From Stappia albiluteola (GTDB lineage: Bacteria; Pseudomonadota; Alphaproteobacteria; Rhizobiales; Stappiaceae): a stretch of DNA of 64,000 nucleotides. How positions within the stretch are numbered: position 1 is the first letter of the stretch; each line of letters begins with the position of its first letter. The stretch covers positions 69,501 through 133,500 of the forward strand of contig NZ_JACFXV010000048.1 in assembly GCF_014050225.1 (NCBI RefSeq), given 5' to 3'. Made by a program: the position numbers and the translations under genes. The notes below the pieces were generated by a model. That model did not search any database and was not told where the DNA came from. It saw only the letters and a program-made list of their open reading frames with translations. Shown here piece after piece: positions 44,473 through 53,251 of this stretch.

Positions 44473-46016
44473 GAACGCCCCTCCGTTCGCTCGAGCTTCG
44501 GCAAAATTCCGTCCGATATTTCCGCGCAAAGAATGCCTTCCGCGACAAGACGGGCAGCCGCCTCCAGATCGCCGGCGAGATAGCGATCCGCTTCCAGCCG
44601 CGGCACGGCCCGACGGATCGCGGCAAGCGCCTTGCGCAACTCCGTGCCGGTCCGCAGCGGGCCACGGAATTCCACCCCCTGCGCCGCCGTCACCGCCTCG
44701 ATCCCGATGATACGCTCCAGGTTGGCCGTCATGTCGAGCAGTCGACGCGCGCCATGGCAGGCCATCGAGACATGGTCTTCCTGATTGGCGGAGGTCGGGG
44801 TGGAATCGATCGAGGCGGGTGCGGCGCGCTGCTTGTTTTCCGACATCAGCGCGGCGGAAGTCACCTCGGCTATCATCAATCCGGAATTGAGGCCCGGCTT
44901 CGGCGTCAGGAAGGCCGGCAAGCCATAGCTCAGCGCCGGGTCGACCAGCAGCGCGATACGGCGCTGGGAAATCGCCCCGATCTCGGCGATTGCAAGCGCG
45001 ATCTGGTCGGCGGCGAAGGCCACGGGCTCGGCGTGGAAATTGCCGCCGGAGACCACCGAACCGTCGGAAAGAACCAGCGGGTTGTCGGTGACCGCGTTCG
45101 CCTCGCGTTGCAAGGTTTCGGCAGCCTGCCGCAGCAGGTCGAGGCAGGCGCCATCCACCTGCGGCTGGCAGCGGATGCAATAGGGATCCTGCACCCGCTC
45201 GTCGCCCTGTCGATGGCTTTCGCGGATTTCCGAGCCTTCCATCAGGGCCCGCAGCGCGCGCGCCGCCTCGATCTGGCCAGGCTGACCGCGGAGCGCATGA
45301 ATTTCCGGACGGAAGGGCGCTGCGGATCCCATAGCAGCGTCCGTCGAAAGCGCTCCCGTGATCAGCGCGGAACTCGCAGCGCGAAAAGCCTTGAAGAGGC
45401 CGCCCAGCGCCAGGGCGGTGGAAACCTGCGTACCGTTGATGAGGGCAAGCCCCTCCTTCGCGCCAAGCTCCACCGGCCTCAGCCCGGCGCGCGCAAGCGC
45501 CGCCGCACCGGCCATGCGCTCGCCCCGGTAGATCGCCTCGCCTTCGCCGATCATCACCGCGGTCATATGGGCAAGCGGAGCGAGATCTCCGGAAGCGCCG
45601 ACCGAGCCCTGCGCCGGGATGACCGGTGTCACGCCCTTTTCCAGCATGGCCTCGATCAGCGCGACGATCTCCCAGCGCACACCGGAAGCGCCCCTCCCCA
45701 GAGACAGGATCTTGATCGCCATGACGAGACGGACGATGTCTTCGTCGAGCGGCTCGCCGACGCCACAGCAATGGGACAGGATCAGATTGCGCTGCAGGGT
45801 CGCGACGTCCTGCGGCGGAATACGCACACTCGCCAGCTTGCCGAAACCGGTATTGACGCCGTAGACCGCTTCGCCTCCTGCCGCGACCCCGGCAATGATG
45901 CCGGCCGCACGGTCGACCGCTTCCCTCACGCCATCGTCGAGCCGGGCCGGCACGCCTTCCCGGTAGATGCGTTCGAGTTGGCCGAGACTCGTATGCCCCG
46001 GAACGAGGGTTTCCAT
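44469..46016 (-). CDS. hutH: Histidine ammonia-lyase
   Basis: A 515-residue lyase that removes ammonia from histidine to give urocanate. The MIO prosthetic group forms from the Ala-Ser-Gly in [15 protein letters not shown] (about residues 140-145). Other blocks are [22 protein letters not shown] and [14 protein letters not shown]. The ATG at 46016 overlaps the hutI stop by one base; a GTG one codon earlier would overlap more. It is translationally coupled within the hut operon. Confidence 0.95.
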   Translation of the reverse strand: METLVPGHTSLGQLERIYREGVPARLDDGVREAVDRAAGIIAGVAAGGEAVYGVNTGFGKLASVRIPPQDVATLQRNLILSHCCGVGEPLDEDIVRLVMAIKILSLGRGASGVRWEIVALIEAMLEKGVTPVIPAQGSVGASGDLAPLAHMTAVMIGEGEAIYRGERMAGAAALARAGLRPVELGAKEGLALINGTQVSTALALGGLFKAFRAASSALITGALSTDAAMGSAAPFRPEIHALRGQPGQIEAARALRALMEGSEIRESHRQGDERVQDPYCIRCQPQVDGACLDLLRQAAETLQREANAVTDNPLVLSDGSVVSGGNFHAEPVAFAADQIALAIAEIGAISQRRIALLVDPALSYGLPAFLTPKPGLNSGLMIAEVTSAALMSENKQRAAPASIDSTPTSANQEDHVSMACHGARRLLDMTANLERIIGIEAVTAAQGVEFRGPLRTGTELRKALAAIRRAVPRLEADRYLAGDLEAAARLVAEGILCAEISDGILPKLERTEGRS

Positions 46017-47221
46017 CACGCGTTGCCTCCGAAGATGCGCTGATGAAGCGGGTTGAAGCCGATGCGATAGGCGAGTTCCGCCGGTTCCTCGACATCCCAG
46101 ATGGCGAGGTCCGCCCGCTTGCCCGCTTCGATCGTGCCCGCTTCCCGCTCCAGCCCAAGGGCCTTCGCGGCTTCGCGCGTCACGCCCGCCAGGGCTTCTT
46201 CCGGCGTCAGTCGAAATAGGGTAGCCGCCATGTTGAGCACGAGCAGGATAGACGTCATCGGCGAGGAGCCGGGATTGCAGTCGGTGGCAAGCGCGATGGG
46301 AACTCCCGCCTTCCGCAGCAGATCGACCGGCGGAAGCTGCGCCTCGCGCAGCGTATAAAAGGCGCCAGGCAGCAGCACGGCGACGGTGCCGGTTCGTGCC
46401 ATGGCATCCACGCCGGTTTCGTCTAGATATTCCAGATGATCGGCGGAGAGCGCATTGTAGGAAGCCGCCAGCGCTGCCCCGCCCAGGTTGGAGAGCTGCT
46501 CGGCGTGAAGCTTGACCGGCAGTCCGAGCAACGCCGCCTTGTCGAAGACCCGCGCGATCTGGTCCGGCGAAAAGGCGATCCCTTCGCAGAAACCGTCAAC
46601 CGCATCCGCAAGGCCTCTGGATTCCGCGTCGTCGAGGCCGGCCAGCACCACATCGTCCAGATAGGCATGCGGCCGGCTCGCATATTCGGGCGGGACGGCA
46701 TGGGCGGCGAGATAGGTCGTCCTGACACGGACCGCACGCTCCTCGCCAAGCCGACGGGCCGCTTCCAGCATTTTCGTCTCGTCGGCGATCGTCAGCCCAT
46801 ATCCCGATTTGATCTCCACGGTGGTGACGCCTTCCGCGATCAGCGCATCGAGGCGCGGCAGCGCCAAGGCGACGAGCTCATCTTCACTCGCTTCGCGGGT
46901 TGCCGTCACGGTGGAAAGGATGCCGCCGCCGGCGCGTGCAATATCCTCATAGCTGGCACCTTGAAGACGCATCTCGAATTCGCGCGCCCGGTTGCCGCCA
47001 TGCACCAGATGGGTATGGCAATCGATCAGCCCCGGCGTCACCAGCCGGCCCTCCACCGACTGGCGGGGCCAGCCCGCGAAATAGCGTGGCAGGTGATTGA
47101 ACGGCCCGACCCAGGCGATGCGATCGCCCTCGATCGCGATCGCCGCGCCCTCCACCAGGCCATAGGGCGCAGCGCCCGTCATGGTGGCTGCACGCGCATC
47201 GACGATGAGGCGAGCGGACAT
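46016..47221 (-). CDS. hutI: Imidazolonepropionase
   Basis: A 401-residue amidohydrolase that opens the imidazolone ring to formiminoglutamate. Metal ligands are in [16 protein letters not shown], the later [10 protein letters not shown] block, and [11 protein letters not shown]. It is the first gene of the leftward hut operon. The start at 47221 follows AAGGGAA. The HutC-type operator lies 56 bases upstream. Confidence 0.95.
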   Translation of the reverse strand: MSARLIVDARAATMTGAAPYGLVEGAAIAIEGDRIAWVGPFNHLPRYFAGWPRQSVEGRLVTPGLIDCHTHLVHGGNRAREFEMRLQGASYEDIARAGGGILSTVTATREASEDELVALALPRLDALIAEGVTTVEIKSGYGLTIADETKMLEAARRLGEERAVRVRTTYLAAHAVPPEYASRPHAYLDDVVLAGLDDAESRGLADAVDGFCEGIAFSPDQIARVFDKAALLGLPVKLHAEQLSNLGGAALAASYNALSADHLEYLDETGVDAMARTGTVAVLLPGAFYTLREAQLPPVDLLRKAGVPIALATDCNPGSSPMTSILLVLNMAATLFRLTPEEALAGVTREAAKALGLEREAGTIEAGKRADLAIWDVEEPAELAYRIGFNPLHQRIFGGNA

Positions 47222-47276
47222 GACTACGTTCCCTTACCGATCCGGCCGCGTCTTTCGGCTGGCAGTCAATCTAAAA

Positions 47277-47290
47277 TATGTCTATACATA
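47277..47290. promoter_or_regulatory. HutC-type operator between hutI and hutF
   Basis: TATGTCTATACATA is an inverted repeat TATGT-N4-ACATA placed between the two divergent hut transcription units. Its core matches the site upstream of hutC at 17327-17340. Binding here could repress both hutIHGU and hutF. Confidence 0.82.
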
Positions 47291-47356
47291 TTTGTCAATG
47301 ACGAAACGTAAGGTGACCTTGCGACAGCTTGGCGCCGGACCGAGGAAGGGCTGCCG

Positions 47357-48736
47357 ATGACCACGCGTCTCCATGCCGACCATGTGCTGCTGCCCACCGG
47401 ATGGGCGCGAAACATGCTGGTCGAGATCGGTGCGGACGGCCGTATCGCATCCGTATCGAGTGTATCGGAAAAGTTCGATGCGTCAGGTATTTACAAAGTC
47501 GGCGTGCTGCTGCCGGCACCCGGCAATGTCCATAGCCATGCATTCCAGCGTGCGATGGCAGGATTGGCGGAACGCAGGAGCCGGGCGGCACGGGACAGCT
47601 TCTGGACCTGGCGCGAGGTGATGTACCGCTTCCTCGACCGGCTCTCGCCCGATCAGGTGCAGGCGATCGCCGCGCAAGTGCAGGTGGAAATGCTGGAAGC
47701 GGGTTACGCCGCGGTCGGCGAATTCCACTATCTCCACAATGCTCCTAGCGGCACGCCCTACGGCAACCCCGCAGAACTGTCGCTGCGCATCATGGCGGCA
47801 GCCGCCGAAACGGGGATCGGCCTTACCCATCTTCCCGTTCTCTACACGCAGGGCGGTGTTGACGGCCGCCCCCTTGCCGGCGGCCAGAAGCGGTTCGAGA
47901 TGGGACTGGACGACTTCGACGCGCTTCTCGGCCTGTGCCGGGAGGCGATCGGCGGGTTGCCCGGCGACGCAAGACTCGGTGCCGCACCGCATTCCCTGCG
48001 CGCCGTCACAAGGGACGAGCTTGCGGCCGTCTGCGGTCTCCTGCCCGATGGTCCGGTGCATATCCATGCGGCCGAGCAGGTCGCCGAGATCGAGGCCGTT
48101 ACCACCGCCTATGGCCTGAGGCCGGTCGAATTCCTGCTTGCCAACTATCCCGTCGACGGACGTTGGTGCCTCATCCACGCGACCCACATGACGGAGGGCG
48201 AGACGGAAGGTCTCGCCCGGCGCAAGGCGGTGGCCGGGCTGTGCCCAATCACGGAAGGCAATCTCGGCGACGGCATTTTCAACGGCAGGCGATTTCTGCA
48301 GGCCGGTGGCAGTTTCGCCATCGGTTCCGATTCCAACGTACTGATCGCGCTCCCGGAAGAATTGAGACAACTGGAATATTCGCAGCGCCTCAACGAGAGG
48401 TCACGCGCCGTGCTGGCAAGCCCCGGCCGTTCCTGCGGCCGTACCTTGTACGAGGGTGCCGCAAAAGGTTCGGCGCAGGCGCTCTTCCGTCATGCGGGCG
48501 AAATCGCGCCGGGCCGGCTTGCCGATCTCGTGGCACTTGATGGCGAAAGTCTTGCCCTCGACGGACTCGTCGGCGACGCGTTACTCGACGCCTTCGTCTT
48601 TGCTAGCCCGGCACACCTCGTCAGCGACGTATGGTCCGCCGGCCGGCACATGGTCCGCGGAGGCCGGCATGTGAAGCGGGAGGCGATCGAGGCACGCTAT
48701 CGCAAGGCCGTAGCCGAACTGCGCGAAGCGCTTTGA
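47357..48736 (+). CDS. hutF: Formiminoglutamate deiminase
   Basis: A 459-residue amidohydrolase that converts N-formiminoglutamate to N-formylglutamate and ammonia, feeding hutG. Metal-site blocks are PGNVHSHAFQRAMAGLAE, AAPHSLRAV, PVHIHAAEQ and GSDSNVLIALPEELRQLE. It is divergent from hutI and shares its operator. GGAAGGG precedes the start. A palindromic repeat begins at the base after its stop codon. Confidence 0.94.
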   Translation: MTTRLHADHVLLPTGWARNMLVEIGADGRIASVSSVSEKFDASGIYKVGVLLPAPGNVHSHAFQRAMAGLAERRSRAARDSFWTWREVMYRFLDRLSPDQVQAIAAQVQVEMLEAGYAAVGEFHYLHNAPSGTPYGNPAELSLRIMAAAAETGIGLTHLPVLYTQGGVDGRPLAGGQKRFEMGLDDFDALLGLCREAIGGLPGDARLGAAPHSLRAVTRDELAAVCGLLPDGPVHIHAAEQVAEIEAVTTAYGLRPVEFLLANYPVDGRWCLIHATHMTEGETEGLARRKAVAGLCPITEGNLGDGIFNGRRFLQAGGSFAIGSDSNVLIALPEELRQLEYSQRLNERSRAVLASPGRSCGRTLYEGAAKGSAQALFRHAGEIAPGRLADLVALDGESLALDGLVGDALLDAFVFASPAHLVSDVWSAGRHMVRGGRHVKREAIEARYRKAVAELREAL

Positions 48737-48851
48737 CCCCTCACCCTGACCCTCTCCCGGCGGGAGAGGGAATTACAGCGCAGCCGCCCCCGCCCCGCGC
48801 TCCCTCACCTCTCCCTGAGGGAGAGGTCGGTGCGTAGCACCGGGTGAGGGG
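48737..48851. repeat. Palindromic intergenic repeat, copy A (115 bp)
   Basis: The element has 10-base terminal inverted repeats (CCCCTCACCC at 48737-48746 and its complement at 48842-48851) and two internal hairpins built on CCCTCTCCC/GGGAGAGGG. It starts immediately after the hutF stop codon. It is nearly identical to copy C at 49433-49547. Such elements are frequent between rhizobial genes. Confidence 0.88.
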
Positions 48852-48881
48852 ATCTACTTGTACACAATTTTTAATTGAATA

Positions 48882-49232
48882 ATGCTTTTCTACATGAAAA
48901 GTCGGATCCAGCTCGCGCGTGCCTTGAGACGCAATCAAACGGACCCCGAACGCCGGCTCTGGGCGAGGCTGCGAAACCGGCAGCTGAACGGCTGGAAGTT
49001 CCGCCGTCAGGTGCCCATCGATCGATTTGTCGCTGACTTCCTTTGCAACGACGCCAAGTTGATTGTCGAACTGGATGGCGGGCAGCATTCAATGCAGGCG
49101 GCACAAGACGGACAGCGCACGGTCTTATTGGAAACGCTTGGTTTCAAGGTGGTTCGCTACTGGAATCACGCCGTCATGACGGATCTGGAAAACGTTCTGG
49201 AAGACATACTCGCGCATTTGGAACTGCGGTGA
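48882..49232 (+). CDS. DUF559 endonuclease-like protein
   Basis: A 116-residue protein of the DUF559/Vsr-like family, related to the PD-(D/E)XK nuclease fold. The core includes LRRNQTDPERRLWARLRNR, WKFRRQVPIDRFVADFLC, LIVELDGGQH and the final GFKVVRYWNHAV. The Asp of VADF, the Glu of VELDGGQH and the following residues are candidate metal ligands. Activity is not established for most family members. It is alone between repeat copies A and B, with element B starting three bases after its stop, and is more AT-rich upstream. ATG at 48882 or 48894 could be used; no clear ribosome site is visible. Confidence 0.82.
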   Translation: MLFYMKSRIQLARALRRNQTDPERRLWARLRNRQLNGWKFRRQVPIDRFVADFLCNDAKLIVELDGGQHSMQAAQDGQRTVLLETLGFKVVRYWNHAVMTDLENVLEDILAHLELR

Positions 49233-49235
49233 TGT

Positions 49236-49349
49236 CCCCTCACCCTGACCCTCTCCCGACGGGAGAGGGAATTGCGGCACGACAGCTCCCGCCCCGCACT
49301 CGTTCACCTCTCCATTGGGGAGAGGCTGGCGCGCGGCACCGGCGGTGCA
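49236..49349. repeat. Palindromic intergenic repeat, copy B (degenerate)
   Basis: It begins with the same CCCCTCACCCTGACCCTCTC as copies A and C and keeps both internal hairpins, but the right terminal repeat has decayed to GCACCGGCGGTGC. It starts three bases beyond the DUF559 stop codon. Confidence 0.8.
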
Positions 49350-49432
49350 TGCCACTACCGAAAGCCTTTCGTTTCAAAGTGCTTCACTATTGAAAGCACC
49401 CCAGCATGGCGGAATTGGAAATAAGGCATAAT

Positions 49433-49547
49433 CCCCTCACCCTGACCCTCTCCCGGCCGGAGAGGGAATTGCAGCGCAGCCGCTCCCGCCCCGCGCTCCC
49501 TCACCTCTCTCTGAGGGAGAGGTCGGTGCGTAGCACCGGGTGAGGGG
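49433..49547. repeat. Palindromic intergenic repeat, copy C (115 bp)
   Basis: It has the same length and orientation as copy A with only a few substitutions, and intact terminal repeats. It lies in the 381-base gene-free stretch between the DUF559 gene and the CoA-transferase gene. Apart from copies B and C that stretch shows nothing else. Confidence 0.88.
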
Positions 49548-49613
49548 ATGCATCGCCGGGCCGCTTGATTTACTACTGGCGCCAGAAGCGCAACCACATC
49601 AGGAATCGCCCCC

Positions 49614-50855
49614 ATGTCCGGCCCCCTGTCGCATATCCGCGTCCTCGATCTTTCCCGGGTGCTCGCCGGTCCCTGGGCGACCCAGAACCTGGCCGACATG
49701 GGCGCCGAAGTCATCAAGATCGAGCGCCCGGGCGCGGGCGACGATACGCGCAGCTGGGGCCCCTACTACCTCCACGATCCGAAAGGAAACCGCACCGGCG
49801 AAAGCGCTTATTTCCTTGCCGCCAATCGCGGCAAGAAATCGGTGGCCGTCGATATCTCTACCGAGGAAGGTCGCAGGGTCGTGGTCGAGCTTGCGCGCAG
49901 GTCGGACGTGCTGGTGGAGAACTACAAGGTTGGCGGGCTGAAGAAATACGGCCTCGACTACGACAGCCTCAAGGCCGTCAGCCCCGGCCTCATCTACTGT
50001 TCGATCACCGGCTTCGGCCAGGACGGGCCCTACGCGCCGCGCGCCGGCTACGACTTCATGATCCAGGCGATGGGCGGGCTGATGTCGGTGACCGGCGAGG
50101 CCGACGACAGGCCCGGCGGCGGGCCGCAAAAGGCAGGCGTGGCGCTCGCCGACGTCATGACCGGTCTCTACGCAACGATCGCCGTCACCTCCGCGCTTGT
50201 TCATCGCGAACGCACCGGCGAGGGGCAATATATCGACATGGCTTTGCTCGACGTGCAGGTGGCCACGCTCGCCAATCAGGCGACGAGCTATCTCGTCTCG
50301 CGTGAAGTGCCGAAGCGCTACGGCAACGCGCATATGAGCATCGTGCCCTATCAGTCCTTCGCGACGAAGGACGGGCACATGATCCTTGCTGTCGGCAACG
50401 ACACGCAGTTCGCCCGCTTCTGCGAGGTGGCAGGCCACCCCGAGCTTGCCCACGATCCGCGCTACGCCAGTAACCTCAGGCGCCTCGACCACCGCGCCGA
50501 GCTGGTGCCGCTGCTGGAGGAAATCACCCGCACCCGCACCACGGCCGAATGGATCACGGCGCTGGAGAAGGTCGGCGTGCCCTGCGGACCGATCAACACG
50601 ATCGAGGAGGTATTCGAGAACCCGCAGGTCAAGGCGCGCGGCCTGGAACTGTCCCTGCCGCATGTGGATGGCGGCACCGCGCCGGGCGTGCGCAGCCCCT
50701 TGCGCTTCTCCGCGACGCCGGTCTCAAGCGAAACCGCCCCGCCGGCGCTCGGACAGCATACGCAGGAGGTGTTGGAGAACGTGCTGGGCCTGTCGGCCGA
50801 CGACGTCGCGGCCCTCGAGGTGCAGGGCGCGGTGAGCCAGCGTCGAAAAAACTAG
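49614..50855 (+). CDS. CaiB/BaiF-family CoA-transferase
   Basis: A 413-residue class III CoA-transferase that moves CoA between carboxylic acids. The N-terminal CoA-binding block is IRVLDLSRVLAGPWATQNLADMG, followed by GAEVIKIERPG. The catalytic Asp is in GVALADVMTGLYA. The C-terminal block is VPCGPINTIEEVFENPQVKARG. The substrate acid is unknown. It converges on the SDR gene and may be functionally connected to the aminotransferase beyond it. Confidence 0.9.
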   Translation: MSGPLSHIRVLDLSRVLAGPWATQNLADMGAEVIKIERPGAGDDTRSWGPYYLHDPKGNRTGESAYFLAANRGKKSVAVDISTEEGRRVVVELARRSDVLVENYKVGGLKKYGLDYDSLKAVSPGLIYCSITGFGQDGPYAPRAGYDFMIQAMGGLMSVTGEADDRPGGGPQKAGVALADVMTGLYATIAVTSALVHRERTGEGQYIDMALLDVQVATLANQATSYLVSREVPKRYGNAHMSIVPYQSFATKDGHMILAVGNDTQFARFCEVAGHPELAHDPRYASNLRRLDHRAELVPLLEEITRTRTTAEWITALEKVGVPCGPINTIEEVFENPQVKARGLELSLPHVDGGTAPGVRSPLRFSATPVSSETAPPALGQHTQEVLENVLGLSADDVAALEVQGAVSQRRKN

Positions 50856-50921
50856 CTGCTGCGACGGGAGTTTCGGCCGGCGCGGCAAACTCCTCCGCGC
50901 CGGCAAATGAATTTGCGCTGC

Positions 50922-51680
50922 TCAGCCCCGGCCGATGAACGGCATCTTGGTCGCCATCACCGTCATGAACTGCACGTTGGCCTCGAGCGGCAAGCTCGCC
51001 ATGTGCAATACGGCATTGGCGACGTTGGAGACGTCCATCACCGGCTCCGCGCGAACCGAGCCGTCCGCCTGCGGCACGCCCTTGGCCATCTTCTCCGTCA
51101 TGTCGGAGGCCGTGTTGCCGATGTCGATCTGGCCGCAGGCGATGTCGAAGGGCCGCCCGTCCAGCGAAATCGTCCGCGTCAGGCCGGTGATCGCATGTTT
51201 CGAGGCGGTGTAGGCCACCGAACCGGGACGCGGCACATAGGCCGAGATCGAGCCGTTATTGATGATGCGGCCGCCCTGCGGCGACTGTTCGCGCATCATG
51301 CGGAAGGCGCCGCGCGCGATCAGGAAGGCACCATCCAGGTTGACGGAAAGCACCTGCCGCCAGTTCTCGAAGGTGACATCGCCGACCGGCGCCGCCTGTC
51401 CCGAAATGCCGGCATTGTTGAAGACGACGTCAAGACGGCCGAACCGCTCACCGATGCGCTTGAAAAGCTCGTCGACCTGATCCGGATCGGTCACGTCCGC
51501 TGGAACGCAGAGCGCGTCTTCCGCCAACGCGCCGGCATCCTGCACCGCCTCCTGCAGCAGTTCGGCCCGCCGACCCACCAGCACGGTCTTGTATCCCGCC
51601 TTGAGGAAGGAGATCGCCACCGCCTTGCCGATGCCCGAACTCGCTCCCGTTACCAGTGCAACGCTGCCCTTGCCTGCCAT
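50922..51680 (-). CDS. SDR-family oxidoreductase
   Basis: A 252-residue NAD(P)-dependent classical short-chain dehydrogenase. The cofactor motif is [13 protein letters not shown] (residues 10-22), the NNAG block is [10 protein letters not shown], the catalytic Ser is in [12 protein letters not shown], and the YxxxK is [10 protein letters not shown]. The substrate is unknown. It lies 30 bases downstream of the aminotransferase on the same strand, so the two are probably co-transcribed. Confidence 0.9.
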   Translation of the reverse strand: MAGKGSVALVTGASSGIGKAVAISFLKAGYKTVLVGRRAELLQEAVQDAGALAEDALCVPADVTDPDQVDELFKRIGERFGRLDVVFNNAGISGQAAPVGDVTFENWRQVLSVNLDGAFLIARGAFRMMREQSPQGGRIINNGSISAYVPRPGSVAYTASKHAITGLTRTISLDGRPFDIACGQIDIGNTASDMTEKMAKGVPQADGSVRAEPVMDVSNVANAVLHMASLPLEANVQFMTVMATKMPFIGRG

Positions 51681-51710
51681 TTTCTTCGTCCCTCCCGCTT
51701 CCGCCCGGTT

Positions 51711-53036
51711 TCAGGCGGCCAACACGGCTTCCAGCGCGCCGCTCAGTTTTTCGGTGATCTCGCCGATCTGGGCATCCTCGATGATGAATGGCGGAGCGAG
51801 CAGCACGTGGTCTCCCCGCCTGCCGTCGATCGTGCCGCCCATCGGATAGCATATGAGGCCGCGCGCGAAAGCTTCCTTCTTCAGTTTCGCATTGATCTTC
51901 AAGGCCGGGTCGAAGGGCTCCTTCGTCTCCCGATCGGCGACGAGCTCTAGCCCCCGGAACAGTCCGCGCCCGCGTATGTCGCCGATATGCGGATGCTGGC
52001 CGAAGCGGTCGCGCAGGGCCGCGTCAAGCTTCTCGCCCATCGTCCTGCAGCGCTCTACCAGGCCGTCGTCGGTCAGGCGCGAAAGCACCGCACCGGCAGC
52101 CGCGGCCGCCGCCGGGTGCCCGATATAGGTATGACCGTGCTGGAAGAAGCCCGAGCCCTGCTCGATCGCCTCGTAGATCGCCTTCGAGCAGAGCATGGCG
52201 CCGATCGGCTGGTAACCGGCGCCCAGCCCCTTGGCGATGCACAGGATATCCGGCGCGATGCCGTCGGCCTCGCAGGCATAGAGATGGCCCGTCCGGCCCA
52301 TGCCGCACATCACCTCGTCGAGGATCAGCAGCACACCGTATTTGTCGCAGATCTCGCGGATGCGGCGGAAATAGCCGGGCACCGACGGCACCGCGCCGAG
52401 CGTTGCGCCAACCACCGGTTCGGCGATGAAGGCCGCAACCTTTTCCGGTCCGACGCGCAGGATTTCAGCTTCCAGCGCATTGGCGACCCGCTGGCCGTAA
52501 TCCTCGACGCTCTCGCCCTCCTGCCGGCCGCGATAGGCATAGCAGGGATCGATATGCGACATCTTGACGAGCATCGGCTCGAAGGGCTCACGCCGCCACA
52601 TGTTGCCGCCGGCCGAAAGCGCGCCGATCGTATTGCCGTGATAGCTCTGGAGGCGGGCGATGAAATGAGCGCGCTGCGGCTCGCCACGTTCCAGGTGATA
52701 TTGCCGCGCGAGCTTGAGAGCAGCTTCCGTTGCTTCCGAGCCGCCGGAGACCAGATAGACGCGGTCGAGACCTTCCGGCGCATGGGCGATCAGCTTGTCG
52801 GCGAGCCTTTCGGCCGCTTCGCTGGTGAAGAAACTCGTATGGGCGAAGGCGATCTTGTCGAGTTGCGCCTTGATCGCTTCCGTCACCGCCGCGTCCGAGT
52901 GGCCGAGGCACGAGACAGCCGCCCCACCGGATGCGTCGAGATAGCGCTTGCCCGCTTCATCGATGATGTAGGCACCGTCGCCTCTGGCGGCGACCGGCGG
53001 CTTGACGGCCGTGTGGCGCGGGAAAATGTGGGACAT
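51711..53036 (-). CDS. Class III aminotransferase (second copy type)
   Basis: A 441-residue PLP enzyme. Visible are SGGSEATEAALKLARQ, LLILDEVMCGMGRTG with the cofactor Asp, and the Schiff-base Lys in CIAKGLGAGYQPIGA. It is similar in length and motifs to the enzyme at 26002-27363 but only distantly related in sequence. I chose the ATG at 53036, behind CAGGAG. The 215 bases between it and tex hold no gene or clear regulatory site. Confidence 0.9.
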   Translation of the reverse strand: MSHIFPRHTAVKPPVAARGDGAYIIDEAGKRYLDASGGAAVSCLGHSDAAVTEAIKAQLDKIAFAHTSFFTSEAAERLADKLIAHAPEGLDRVYLVSGGSEATEAALKLARQYHLERGEPQRAHFIARLQSYHGNTIGALSAGGNMWRREPFEPMLVKMSHIDPCYAYRGRQEGESVEDYGQRVANALEAEILRVGPEKVAAFIAEPVVGATLGAVPSVPGYFRRIREICDKYGVLLILDEVMCGMGRTGHLYACEADGIAPDILCIAKGLGAGYQPIGAMLCSKAIYEAIEQGSGFFQHGHTYIGHPAAAAAAGAVLSRLTDDGLVERCRTMGEKLDAALRDRFGQHPHIGDIRGRGLFRGLELVADRETKEPFDPALKINAKLKKEAFARGLICYPMGGTIDGRRGDHVLLAPPFIIEDAQIGEITEKLSGALEAVLAA

Positions 53037-53251
53037 GGCATCGCTCCTGGGACGGGCGGTAAGGTCAGGGTGGCAGCAAAGCAACGGTCGCACACCAAGA
53101 TCAACCCCCAATCGGACATGGCTGGCGGCCACTGCGTCAAATCTTCAGAACCCTTTGCCCCCGCCTCTCCCCTCCTGAAGCCGCATGTTTCCGGCTTTGG
53201 AGCTTCTGTCGCCCGTCCGGAGAACACGCCGGCCCGAAGAGGGTCAGACAA

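Noticed and set aside
43654-46158. An 834-codon fusion of HutG with an upstream frame
   Set aside because: The upstream part is antiphase to hutH and shows no motif. HutG starts at 44472 with a good ribosome site and an ATGA overlap.
48737-49547. A CRISPR array suggested by three spaced repeats
   Set aside because: The repeats are 115 bases long, internally palindromic, and separated by unequal spacing that includes a gene. No cas genes are present.
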